In this document: piece after piece, positions 1 to 6,595 of the stretch
Layout of the letters: the number at the start of each line of letters is the position of its first letter
Numbering within the stretch: the stretch's first letter is position 1
Source of the DNA: Lachnospiraceae bacterium
Lineage (GTDB): Bacteria; Bacillota; Clostridia; Lachnospirales; Lachnospiraceae
NCBI GenBank assembly: GCA_014804565.1
Contig: JAAUZN010000026.1
Location: 21,700 to 32,638, forward strand
DNA: 10,939 nt
Direction: 5' to 3'
Notes under the pieces: model-generated
Databases searched by the model: none
Told to the model about the DNA's origin: nothing
What the model saw: the letters and a program-made list of their open reading frames with translations, nothing else
Program-made: the position numbers and the translations under genes

Positions 1-264
1 GCAAGAGGGGAAGTGGAATATCTGATGAATGCCTCCAATGAGCAGTTCTGCGTTCTGAGAAAAAGCTGGGAAGGATCGGAAATCCTGCTGATCTTCCACA
101 CCGGAGCCGAGACAGAAGAGCTTGATGTAAGCGGTATCAGCGTGAACGGTGCAGAAATTTCTCCGGATAGTGTCCGTGGCGTACTGGAGAGCGGAGAGGA
201 GAAGATTGAAGTGTCGGACGGGACGGTAACTATGCCAGGATATTCGGTTCTCATATTGAAATAA
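1..264 (+). CDS. C-terminal end of a probable GH13 alpha-amylase/glucosidase family enzyme (partial)
   Basis: The reading frame is open from base 1, so this is the last 87 residues of a longer protein whose start lies outside the window. What is visible is a small all-beta module: a 'VLRKSWEGSEILLIF' stretch, an acidic middle, and a closing 'PGYSVLILK'. This pattern is typical of the beta-sandwich domain that ends many GH13 glycoside hydrolases (alpha-amylases, neopullulanases, oligo-1,6-glucosidases), which act on alpha-glucans. No catalytic residue is in view, so substrate and subfamily cannot be given. An internal GTG at base 13 is not a credible start because the frame simply continues upstream. 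A strong terminator follows about 30 bases after the stop, so the gene is the last of its transcript and separate from the regulator downstream. The family call rests on C-terminal domain resemblance alone. Confidence 0.6.
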   Translation, partial: ARGEVEYLMNASNEQFCVLRKSWEGSEILLIFHTGAETEELDVSGISVNGAEISPDSVRGVLESGEEKIEVSDGTVTMPGYSVLILK

Positions 265-296
265 AGCAGGAAACTTTTGTATTACAAAATATGTGG

Positions 297-341
297 GCTG
301 TCGCTTTCGTGATGAGACAATCATGAGGCGGCAGCTTTTTT
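297..341 (+). terminator. Rho-independent terminator after the GH13 gene
   Basis: GCTGTCGC (297-304) pairs with GCGGCAGC (328-335) with one G-U wobble. An inner CGTGAT/ATCATG stem surrounds a GAGACA loop, and six T residues follow (336-341). It ends transcription of the upstream gene before the blaI promoter. Confidence 0.85.
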
Positions 342-360
342 GTAAAAAAGGAATTAGGGG

Positions 361-389
361 TTGACAGACGTATACCTTCCGTGTATGAT
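361..389 (+). promoter_or_regulatory. SigA-type promoter of the blaI-blaR1-like pair
   Basis: TTGACA (361-366) and TATGAT (384-389) are separated by exactly 17 bases, so only one base departs from consensus. Transcription should start near 396, inside the palindromic repeats described next. A GTG at 381 that opens the longest frame overlaps the -10 box and therefore cannot be the translation start. Confidence 0.85.
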
Positions 390-417
390 ACAAGCAAAGG
401 GTATACAATCGTATACC
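369..417 (+). promoter_or_regulatory. Candidate operators: repeated GTATAC palindromes over the blaI promoter
   Basis: GTATAC occurs at 370-375, 401-406 and 411-416, and GTATgATAC at 383-391. The last two full copies form a perfect inverted repeat, GGTATAC-AATC-GTATACC (400-417). The sites lie between the -35 and -10 boxes, on the -10 box, and just after the expected transcription start, as expected for a repressor that blocks its own promoter. Binding by the downstream BlaI-family protein is inferred from position and from the dyad-operator habit of the family; the sequence is not the classical TACA/TGTA staphylococcal operator. Confidence 0.65.
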
Positions 418-443
418 AAAATATGGAAGGGAAGGAATCAGGT

Positions 444-833
444 ATGGTTAGTTTATCAGACGGAGAATGGAAGATTATGAATCAGCTCTGGGAAGGGGAA
501 GCAACAATCACGGAGCTTAAAAATATGTTGTGGGAGGAAACCGGCTGGGACAAGCACATTATCATTACGATGCTTTCCCGTATGGAAAAAAAAGAAGCTG
601 TCGCTCACAGGGACGGCGGGCGTGCCAAGATTTTTTATCCTCTGGTGACCAAAGAGGAGGTTTCCATGCAGGAGACCCGCGGCTTTTTACAGAAGGTGTA
701 TCGGGGGAGTCTGGGGATGATGGTCAATGCCATGGTGGAGGATCAGGCATTGTCCGAGGAAGAAATTCAAGAGCTCTATGCCATTTTAGAGCAGGCAAAA
801 AAGAGAAACGATGAGGGAGGGACGCGGAAATGA
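444..833 (+). CDS. BlaI/MecI/CopY-family transcriptional repressor
   Basis: A 129-residue protein, the normal length for BlaI/MecI. It opens with 'MVSLSDGEWKIMNQLWE', the family's typical start of the winged-helix DNA-binding domain (about residues 1-72), followed by a shorter helical dimerisation region (about 75-129). ATG 444 is chosen over an in-frame GTG at 381 because 381 lies inside the -10 box, because family members start at this motif, and because AAGGAA at 432-437 is well placed as a ribosome site. The stop overlaps the metallopeptidase start (ATGA, 830-833), so the two are probably translationally coupled. By family precedent the dimer represses its own operon until the M56 partner, on sensing a signal at the membrane, causes its cleavage. 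No beta-lactamase gene is in view, so a role in beta-lactam response is not shown. BlaI/MecI is the better label than CopY given the M56 neighbour. Confidence 0.92.
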   Translation: MVSLSDGEWKIMNQLWEGEATITELKNMLWEETGWDKHIIITMLSRMEKKEAVAHRDGGRAKIFYPLVTKEEVSMQETRGFLQKVYRGSLGMMVNAMVEDQALSEEEIQELYAILEQAKKRNDEGGTRK

Positions 834-3226
834 AAGAAATCCTGATAACGGCAACCGTTTTGATCATAGGTATTCTTTTGATCCGCCGGATCTTCCGGGG
901 CAGGATCAGCAGCAGACTGCAATATGCGCTTTGGCTTCTGGTGGCGCTCCGGCTGCTCATTCCGGTCTCGGCACAGATTGATTTAGGCCCTCTGACGAAG
1001 CTTCGTCTGATGGATCTGGTGAAGCAGGTCGAGGTGAGCAGGGGCGACGTGGTAGAGCGGCTGGACGAGCCGATTCCAATTGTAGTAGATTCGCAGAGCG
1101 CACTGTACCGTTTGATCGGGAATGATGTGCAGAAGACGGAAATGGAGGAAGCGCTTAACAATATGCCGGACGACGGTCCTTCTGTTGTATTTATGGCGGG
1201 AACGCTGAGATTCACATGGCTGGATGTTCTGGGATCATTATGGATGATGGGAATGCTGGCGGTGGGACTGTGGATTGTAGTTTCGAATATCAGATTCAGC
1301 CGCGGCCTGAAGAAGACCAGACAACCGTTTGCCTTACCGGAGGAAGAGAAGGCCTATATTGAAAATATTTTTGGACGGAAAACTTCTGATGAAAGTGATC
1401 AAAGAGGCAAAAGCAGCTTGCCGCAGATGTATCTGGCGGAAGAGATCTCTTCGCCCTGCCTGTACGGATGGCCGGGAAGGGAGACGATCTATCTGACGCC
1501 AGATGTGGCGAAGGATTCCGACAGACTGAGGCATGTGCTTGTCCACGAGCTTGTCCATAAAAAGCATGGGGACAGCTTTTGGGCGCTGCTTCGCAGTGCG
1601 TTGGTGACAGTGTACTGGTTTCATCCGCTGGTATGGGTGGCGGCGGCATGCTCCAAGCGGGATTGTGAGCTGGCCTGTGATGAAACAGCTTTGCTTCTTC
1701 TGGGAGAGAAGGAGCGGATTCCCTATGGGGAGACCTTGCTTTCCATCATTACGAAAAAAGGACGGCTCTCCGATCTGGTCTGCACTGCCACCACCATGAC
1801 GGGCAGTGGAAAGAGTGTGAAGGAGCGGATCCAGTTCATTGTAAAGAAGCCGAAGGTGCTCTATGCGGCTGTGGCGGCGGTTCTGGTTTTGACAGTAGCC
1901 GTGGGGGTGTTTGTCTTTACGAAGAATCCGCAGTTTAACGGGACGACGGTGGACCCGGTCGATGGACTTACGGTGACGGGAGCGGATATGCAGATACGGC
2001 TTCCTGCCAGTATCGGCGGCATCAGCGGCTGCATTGTGGAAGAAGAAAATGACGATGTTGTCATTTATCATGTTGAGGCACAGAGAGAGGTGGGAAGATT
2101 TTCTCGGATGATGACCAAGGATGCTCTGGGACTGGTGGATGATGGACGGGAGGTCATGCCTCTGGGCAATCAGGGCTATAATTATCTTCTGCGGGCTTAT
2201 CTGGGAGAGTCTCAATCGAGGACGGAGCATACCTATACGCCGGCGGAAAGTGTAACAGAGCACACGTACACACCTGATACATCGGCTACCCAGGGTGTTT
2301 TAGGTCATGAGGATATTTACATCACGGAGGGTGTGGATGGCGTAGAGGGAGTGCCCGGCACAGACAGCAATGATGACACCACTTATATCTTGGATGAAGA
2401 CGATACCACATATATCATAGATGAGGACGGCAGCAGTAATCCGATGCTCAGCACAGACTGGGAGACGCTTCCGCTGGAGGAGGGGAGAGATTATCTGCCC
2501 AATGAGAACATTGCGGAGGAGGAGAAGGTGGATTATCTGCCAAATGAAACTATCACGACAACCACTTATTTACCGCGGGAGGTCAATGTGGATGAGATTG
2601 ACACAGGCTGCTATGTCTATGTAAAGGCGGATTTCGGCAAGGTGCAGGAGAAATACCGGGAGGAGATGGATTTTATCGACAGTGAACTGCAAAAGGCGGC
2701 CGGAGATGTCATTATTTTGAGTATAAACCGCAATATGCGGGAGAAACTTTTTGACGCACTGACAGAAAACCGGACGCCCTATGTGGGAGATAATGCCAAG
2801 GTGGGCGCTCTGCTTGAGGCATTGCCTCTGCCGCCAACCTTGAACCGGAAAGACGGTTATTCTCTGCAGACAGTGGAAGAACCTTATTCCCTGCGTTTTT
2901 CCTATGAGATGAGCACAGATCTTTTTACGCAGGAAGATAAGGATATGATTTACTTTAACGCGGCAATGTTATTTTATGCCATTGGAAATGTGGAGGAGAT
3001 CACCATCGCCGTAGAGGGCCCGGCTACTTATGTAACGGATTCCAGCGGGACCTGGAATGCCTCAACTTCTTTCCTTTATACTTACATGCAAACTTACATG
3101 CGGGAGGACATGGAGAAGGAGCTTTCCGCTTTGCGAGATGCCGACTATGAGAACGATGAGATTTTCCGGGAAACGCTTTCGGATCTGCATATGGCGATCG
3201 AGGCGTACCTGGCAGAGTCATGGTGA
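830..3226 (+). CDS. BlaR1-like M56 family membrane metallopeptidase with DUF4825-type C-terminal domain
   Basis: A 798-residue integral membrane zinc protease, preceded by GAGGGAGG at 813-820. Hydrophobic segments lie near residues 3-20, 30-48, 128-152 and 342-366. The M56 signature is complete: H239-E-L-V-H243 (two zinc ligands and the catalytic Glu) and the downstream ELACDE at 280-285, whose first Glu is the likely third ligand. After the last membrane segment there is no penicillin-binding SxxK sensor domain as in staphylococcal BlaR1. Instead there is a long acidic Thr/Asp/Glu-rich stretch (about 440-595) with short repeats, then a domain of about 200 residues containing 'TPYVGDNAKVGALLEALPLP', which matches my recollection of DUF4825. 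By analogy with BlaR1 it should sense an extracytoplasmic signal, activate its cytosolic protease and relieve repression by the BlaI partner. The signal is unknown; cell-envelope stress is a guess supported only by the neighbouring wall amidase. Confidence 0.9.
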   Translation: MKEILITATVLIIGILLIRRIFRGRISSRLQYALWLLVALRLLIPVSAQIDLGPLTKLRLMDLVKQVEVSRGDVVERLDEPIPIVVDSQSALYRLIGNDVQKTEMEEALNNMPDDGPSVVFMAGTLRFTWLDVLGSLWMMGMLAVGLWIVVSNIRFSRGLKKTRQPFALPEEEKAYIENIFGRKTSDESDQRGKSSLPQMYLAEEISSPCLYGWPGRETIYLTPDVAKDSDRLRHVLVHELVHKKHGDSFWALLRSALVTVYWFHPLVWVAAACSKRDCELACDETALLLLGEKERIPYGETLLSIITKKGRLSDLVCTATTMTGSGKSVKERIQFIVKKPKVLYAAVAAVLVLTVAVGVFVFTKNPQFNGTTVDPVDGLTVTGADMQIRLPASIGGISGCIVEEENDDVVIYHVEAQREVGRFSRMMTKDALGLVDDGREVMPLGNQGYNYLLRAYLGESQSRTEHTYTPAESVTEHTYTPDTSATQGVLGHEDIYITEGVDGVEGVPGTDSNDDTTYILDEDDTTYIIDEDGSSNPMLSTDWETLPLEEGRDYLPNENIAEEEKVDYLPNETITTTTYLPREVNVDEIDTGCYVYVKADFGKVQEKYREEMDFIDSELQKAAGDVIILSINRNMREKLFDALTENRTPYVGDNAKVGALLEALPLPPTLNRKDGYSLQTVEEPYSLRFSYEMSTDLFTQEDKDMIYFNAAMLFYAIGNVEEITIAVEGPATYVTDSSGTWNASTSFLYTYMQTYMREDMEKELSALRDADYENDEIFRETLSDLHMAIEAYLAESW
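2225..2554 (+). repeat. Short tandem peptide repeats in the extracytoplasmic linker of the M56 protein
   Basis: Three different small duplications sit next to each other. EHTYTP occurs at residues 466-471 and 477-482; DTTYILDED at 516-524 is followed immediately by DTTYIIDED at 525-533; DYLPNENI at 554-561 recurs as DYLPNETI at 568-575. The DNA of each pair has diverged at third positions, so the duplications are not very recent. The stretch is acidic and Thr/Tyr-rich and is probably an extended linker outside the membrane. Confidence 0.75.
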
Positions 3227-3426
3227 TCCTAAATTATTTATGAAATATTAAGAATTAAACACGCTTTTTCTTAAATTCTCCGCTCTACTATATAAAGGCG
3301 TAAGAGGGCGCTGACGAAAATGCGTCCTTAGAGAGATTTTAAAGATTCATACGCTATGATAGAAAAGGTGCAGGGCACTCGTTTGAGAGTGTCTCTGCAC
3401 TTCAATACATAAGAGGGGAGACAGCG
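3227..3426 (+). other. Structured intergenic region before the amidase gene
   Basis: No gene is seen in these 200 bases, but three dyads are. TTAAGAA (3248-3254) and TTCTTAA (3268-3274) form an inverted repeat with a 13-base spacer soon after the metallopeptidase stop. AGGGCGC (3305-3311) can pair with GCGTCCT (3322-3328) with one wobble. GTGCAG (3368-3373) pairs with CTGCAC (3395-3400), with an inner CACTC/GAGTG stem. None is followed by a proper T-run, so none is a convincing terminator; they could be 5' leader structure. Possible -10 boxes are TACTAT (3286-3291) and TATGAT (3355-3360), but neither has a good -35. The amidase ribosome site GAGGGGAG is at 3413-3420. Confidence 0.5.
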
Positions 3427-4320
3427 ATGGGACAGGCACAGAAGAAAAATAAACGTGACTTAGAGCTGTGGGAGATCAATCGGGAGGATCAACCTCGGAT
3501 GATGCGGCTGGCTGAACGGGAGGAACGGCAGCCCGGGCGTGGAACAAGGAATCGGCAGTCTGCCCGCCGTACATCGGGGAATCCCTGTCCGGTACGTTAC
3601 AGAAAGCGAAACAGAGCGAGACGCAGAAAGGTGTATTTTTACCGGCTGATCGCTCTTTTTGTCATTGTGGTGTGTCTGGTGTTAATTTATCAGACGACCG
3701 GTGCTATCTACCGCATGGCGCACCGGGATAAGGTGAAGAAAAAGCTGGGGATCGTGGATGTGATCTCTGAACAGATCAATAAAAAAGAGATCACGCCGCC
3801 TAAGATCGTGGAGGATTTTCTGGAGGTGAACGATTATTCCAGACCGGGCACGAAGGTAAACCGGGTCAAGAGTATCTTTGTCCATTATACGGCAAATCCC
3901 GGCACATCCGCACAGCAGAATCGCAGCTATTTTGCTAATCTGGCGGAGACAAAAGAGCGGTCGGCCAGCGCCCATTTTATCATCGGCTACGAGGGAGAGA
4001 TCCTGCAGTGCATCCCGCTGGAAGAGCAGGCTTATGGGGTTAAGACCAGAAATGATGATTCAATTTCCATAGAGTGTTGTTACCTGAATGAAAACGGTGA
4101 ATTTACACAGGAGACCTATGATACGCTGATCCATACACTTGCCTGGTTGATTCAGGAGTACGATCTGACTACAGAAGATATTTTGCGGCATTATGATTGC
4201 GGTGGGAAAAAATGTCCGTTGTACTATGTAGAGAACCCGTATGCGTGGGAGAAGCTGCTGGCGGATGTGGAGCGCTATGAGGCAGAGAAGCCGGCGGAAT
4301 CAGAGGAATCGAATTATTAG
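3427..4320 (+). CDS. Membrane-anchored N-acetylmuramoyl-L-alanine amidase (Amidase_2/PGRP fold)
   Basis: A 297-residue protein with three parts: a very basic cytosolic head (about 1-65, rich in Arg, Lys and Gln), one membrane segment (about 67-85, 'LIALFVIVVCLVLIY'), and an external zinc amidase domain (about 145-285). Likely zinc ligands are H153 in 'FVHYTA', H255 in 'RHYDCGGKKCP', and C263 of the same motif; H183 in 'SAHFIIGYEGEILQ' is a conserved family position. Enzymes of this fold cut the bond between N-acetylmuramic acid and L-alanine in peptidoglycan, so it should act at the outer face of the membrane on the cell wall. ATG 3427 has a good ribosome site (GAGGGGAG) six bases upstream. 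Its stop lies four bases from the end of the convergent minus-strand operon, with no clear terminator between. The basic head has no recognised motif; contact with nucleic acid or membrane lipid is possible but unproven. Confidence 0.88.
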   Translation: MGQAQKKNKRDLELWEINREDQPRMMRLAEREERQPGRGTRNRQSARRTSGNPCPVRYRKRNRARRRKVYFYRLIALFVIVVCLVLIYQTTGAIYRMAHRDKVKKKLGIVDVISEQINKKEITPPKIVEDFLEVNDYSRPGTKVNRVKSIFVHYTANPGTSAQQNRSYFANLAETKERSASAHFIIGYEGEILQCIPLEEQAYGVKTRNDDSISIECCYLNENGEFTQETYDTLIHTLAWLIQEYDLTTEDILRHYDCGGKKCPLYYVENPYAWEKLLADVERYEAEKPAESEESNY

Positions 4321-4324
4321 GCTT

Positions 4325-4687
4325 TCATTTTTTTCGTTTCTTATTACCTTTTTGACTACCAGCAACAAGGATTAGAACAATTAACAATGCGGCAGGTATA
4401 CTAAAAACCAATTCCGCAAAACTTACAAGCAACCCATCTTTCAGCCCGTAGCTAAGCAAATTAAATACTATGATTATAAGAATAACCGCAATTGCGGTAT
4501 ACATTAAAATGAGGTTTTTAGTGTGATTGCTGTCATAATTCCATAAAAAAATGATTATTGCGAATACGTCAATCAATGTCGCAGGGATTATGTTTATATT
4601 CTTATTATTTTGAAACCATTCGATTGCTTTTATGAAACCAAAACCTAAGAAACAAAATAAAAGCAATAATAGAAATGCTATTACCAT
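4325..4687 (-). CDS. Small four-helix membrane protein of unknown function, last gene of the AT-rich operon
   Basis: I do not recognise this 120-residue protein. It is almost entirely hydrophobic, with four predicted membrane segments (about residues 2-20, 33-50, 58-78, 88-109) and a strongly basic tail (KGNKKRKK at the C-terminus) that should face the cytosol by the positive-inside rule. It begins 13 bases after the stop of the metallo-beta-lactamase-fold gene, with GGGGTG as a possible ribosome site, so it is probably the last gene of the same transcript. A membrane effector, an anchor for the upstream enzymes, or an immunity-type protein are all possible; nothing in the sequence separates them. 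Its stop is four bases from the stop of the convergent amidase gene. Confidence 0.7.
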   Translation of the reverse strand: MVIAFLLLLLFCFLGFGFIKAIEWFQNNKNINIIPATLIDVFAIIIFLWNYDSNHTKNLILMYTAIAVILIIIVFNLLSYGLKDGLLVSFAELVFSIPAALLIVLILVAGSQKGNKKRKK

Positions 4688-4700
4688 ATTTTACACCCCA

Positions 4701-5873
4701 CTATTCTTCTATAACAATATTTGGCACAATGGCTTTAAATCTTGCAGCATTTTCTGTATGTATCGGAATTAATATTTTGGGCTGCACTTTTTCTATCAAT
4801 TGTTTTAAAGTCTTTTCATCTGCGTGCCCGCTTGTATGCAAAGTAAAAATTTTTAAACCTAATTTTTTGCATTCATATAAAAAATTTTTCATATCTTCTG
4901 TTTCACGATAACCGCTCCAGAAAGAATATATCAGAATTCCATCTTCGAATGACATCTTATCTGAAAGGGATTTTAAATAGTGAAGCATTGAGTTTCTGAC
5001 ACACATAACAAATGGCCGTTTTGATATAAACGACTTCCCGGCTTTGTTTTTATATTTCGTAAGCATATTATATTTTGTTGGGGAAGTGATAAACGCATAC
5101 ACATCATTAAAATTTGGATTAGGTATATTTTTGCCCGCAGCCATTGCTATATCGGCCATATATACCTCCTCAAGGAAAATTCGTTTGCTCCGTTTAGCCG
5201 CGCGGTACATTGTTACAATTCGATCTATATTCGTTGAAGATTGCAGGACAAATATCGGCCCCGATGTTTTGCAGAATAACTCTATCGCTTGCTTTTCCAA
5301 TTCTTTCTCACTGACAGCAACATAATTATCACGGGAAAGTGTTGTGCCCTCGCATAATAACTTGTCCACATTTTTGGGAAGCACGTTTAAAAGTGCATTA
5401 AAGGATTTTCTGCCATTAGAGCGAAAATCACCTGTATATAATATTGTTTCGCCATCAGCTTCACAAAGCAGCATATAACTGTCAAAGGCGGAATGGTCGC
5501 AAAGATATGGTGTAACTGAAATATCTCCGACGGTTATCCTCTGGTTATGACGCAAGAAGCCTTTAGGCGTAATTGTACTTATCTTTTTGTAGTGGTCTGA
5601 CGCTTGTATGATGTTATAACTTGCCTCACCGATGTAAACAGGAATGTCTTTGTGTGTGTGATATGCAAGACCTACATGGTCGCTGTGATAATGAGAAATA
5701 AAAATCGCATCATAACCTGCATAGTCAAACAAACCTTGTATTGGGGGTAATGATTGCATGTCATTATCGTTGAGTTCCAGACCTGCATCTAACAATATTT
5801 TAGTTGTATTGGTGGCAATTTCTATAATGTTGCCACCGATTTGATTTTGACCTCTATGAATATGTATTTTCAT
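4701..5873 (-). CDS. Beta-CASP metallo-beta-lactamase-fold hydrolase, RNase J-like
   Basis: A 390-residue protein with the full set of beta-CASP nuclease motifs. It starts with a glycine-rich strand ('RGQNQIGGNIIEI', residues 7-19). Motif II is H61-Y-H63-S-D65-H66. The third metal histidine is H127 in 'DHSAFDSY', and the bridging aspartate is D149 in 'YTGDFR'. Beta-CASP motif A is probably E175 ('CEGTTLS'), motif B H350 ('TSGHAD') and motif C H372 ('PIHTE'). Enzymes with this architecture (RNase J, CPSF73, archaeal relatives) are metal-dependent ribonucleases, so RNA is the most likely substrate, although DNA-cutting members such as Artemis exist. It lacks the extra C-terminal domain of housekeeping RNase J (about 550 residues) and is unlikely to be that enzyme. 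Its start overlaps the previous stop by ATGA (5870-5873), which indicates coupled translation with the membrane protein. Confidence 0.85.
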   Translation of the reverse strand: MKIHIHRGQNQIGGNIIEIATNTTKILLDAGLELNDNDMQSLPPIQGLFDYAGYDAIFISHYHSDHVGLAYHTHKDIPVYIGEASYNIIQASDHYKKISTITPKGFLRHNQRITVGDISVTPYLCDHSAFDSYMLLCEADGETILYTGDFRSNGRKSFNALLNVLPKNVDKLLCEGTTLSRDNYVAVSEKELEKQAIELFCKTSGPIFVLQSSTNIDRIVTMYRAAKRSKRIFLEEVYMADIAMAAGKNIPNPNFNDVYAFITSPTKYNMLTKYKNKAGKSFISKRPFVMCVRNSMLHYLKSLSDKMSFEDGILIYSFWSGYRETEDMKNFLYECKKLGLKIFTLHTSGHADEKTLKQLIEKVQPKILIPIHTENAARFKAIVPNIVIEE

Positions 5874-6592
5874 TTTACCTTAAAATTACCAGCAACCAAA
5901 TAACAGGTATAAACTATATCAATGATAGAAATGAGATATTGGATTTGGTCATCTATTGTAATGTTATTTTCTTCGTCTGCAACGAGACCGTTTGCAACGA
6001 TTATCATGATTGCATCATCTTCTGTAGTTTGTATTTTATCTACAGTAATATTATGGCGCACTTGAAGATACATTGCAATGTCATTGGTGATCGCTTCAAA
6101 AGCTGATTTTCTATTCTCATTAATTTTTCCATCTAAAAAAGTGCTTACATTCAAATGAAATTCCATTTGAAATGTTTTTTCTAAATACTTGGAACTTCCG
6201 ATTGACGGAATTTTCACAAACAATCCTTTTTGTTTTAGGGCCGTCGCATCGCCAAAAAAGTTTCTAAGGTCTGTTCGCATAAAGAAGCTGAAAACGTTCT
6301 GTTTCCTATCGTATTCTTCATTACGGATAATCATATTTGCATGATCCATTCTCCATTTGTCAAGCGCGTTTTCCAATTTTGTTTCCAATGGTTCGGTACT
6401 ATGGTCTTTTGTCACAAGTTTAAGTGCCACAATGAACACCATGACGTCCATTGCAATTCCCATTAAATCTTTTATAGCAGCTGAAACGGAGGCAGTTGAA
6501 ATCCCGCCGAATATTAGTTCACATATTATGGCAATAAAAGCTACTATGCCTACCATGCCGGCCCAAAAGGTTTGTTTGTCTATTTTCTTCAT
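5870..6592 (-). CDS. Membrane-anchored protein of unknown function with cytosolic domain
   Basis: I do not recognise this 240-residue protein. Two membrane segments lie near the N-terminus (about 10-29 and 42-60) with a very short outside loop between them, so both ends should face the cytosol. The remaining 180 residues are soluble, of mixed charge, with no motif I can name; an amphipathic helical stretch (about 65-100) is followed by a probably alpha/beta region. The start lies three bases after the preceding stop, with GGAG about nine bases upstream, and the gene ends in an ATGA overlap with the RNase J-like gene. Such tight coupling suggests that the two proteins work together, perhaps with this one placing the hydrolase at the membrane or sensing a membrane signal. 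That is inference from gene order only. Confidence 0.75.
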   Translation of the reverse strand: MKKIDKQTFWAGMVGIVAFIAIICELIFGGISTASVSAAIKDLMGIAMDVMVFIVALKLVTKDHSTEPLETKLENALDKWRMDHANMIIRNEEYDRKQNVFSFFMRTDLRNFFGDATALKQKGLFVKIPSIGSSKYLEKTFQMEFHLNVSTFLDGKINENRKSAFEAITNDIAMYLQVRHNITVDKIQTTEDDAIMIIVANGLVADEENNITIDDQIQYLISIIDIVYTCYLVAGNFKVK

Positions 6593-6595
6593 TTC

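Noticed and set aside
381..443. In-frame GTG start that would extend the BlaI-type repressor by 21 residues
   Set aside because: The GTG lies at the -10 box of a near-perfect promoter, so it would not be transcribed, and family members begin at the motif encoded from 444.
1334..2263. Long open frame (309 codons) antisense to the M56 gene
   Set aside because: It overlaps a gene with a complete catalytic signature, has the basic, low-complexity make-up of a shadow frame, and no promoter or ribosome site was seen.
4288..4335. Possible terminator AAGCC...GGCTT followed by a T-run after the amidase gene
   Set aside because: The stem is only five pairs with a loop of 27 bases, too weak to call.
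4701..5873. Beta-lactamase linked to the BlaI/BlaR1-like pair
   Set aside because: The protein has beta-CASP motifs and no signal peptide, is on the opposite strand and belongs to a separate operon, so it is a nuclease-type member of the fold and not a drug-hydrolysing enzyme.
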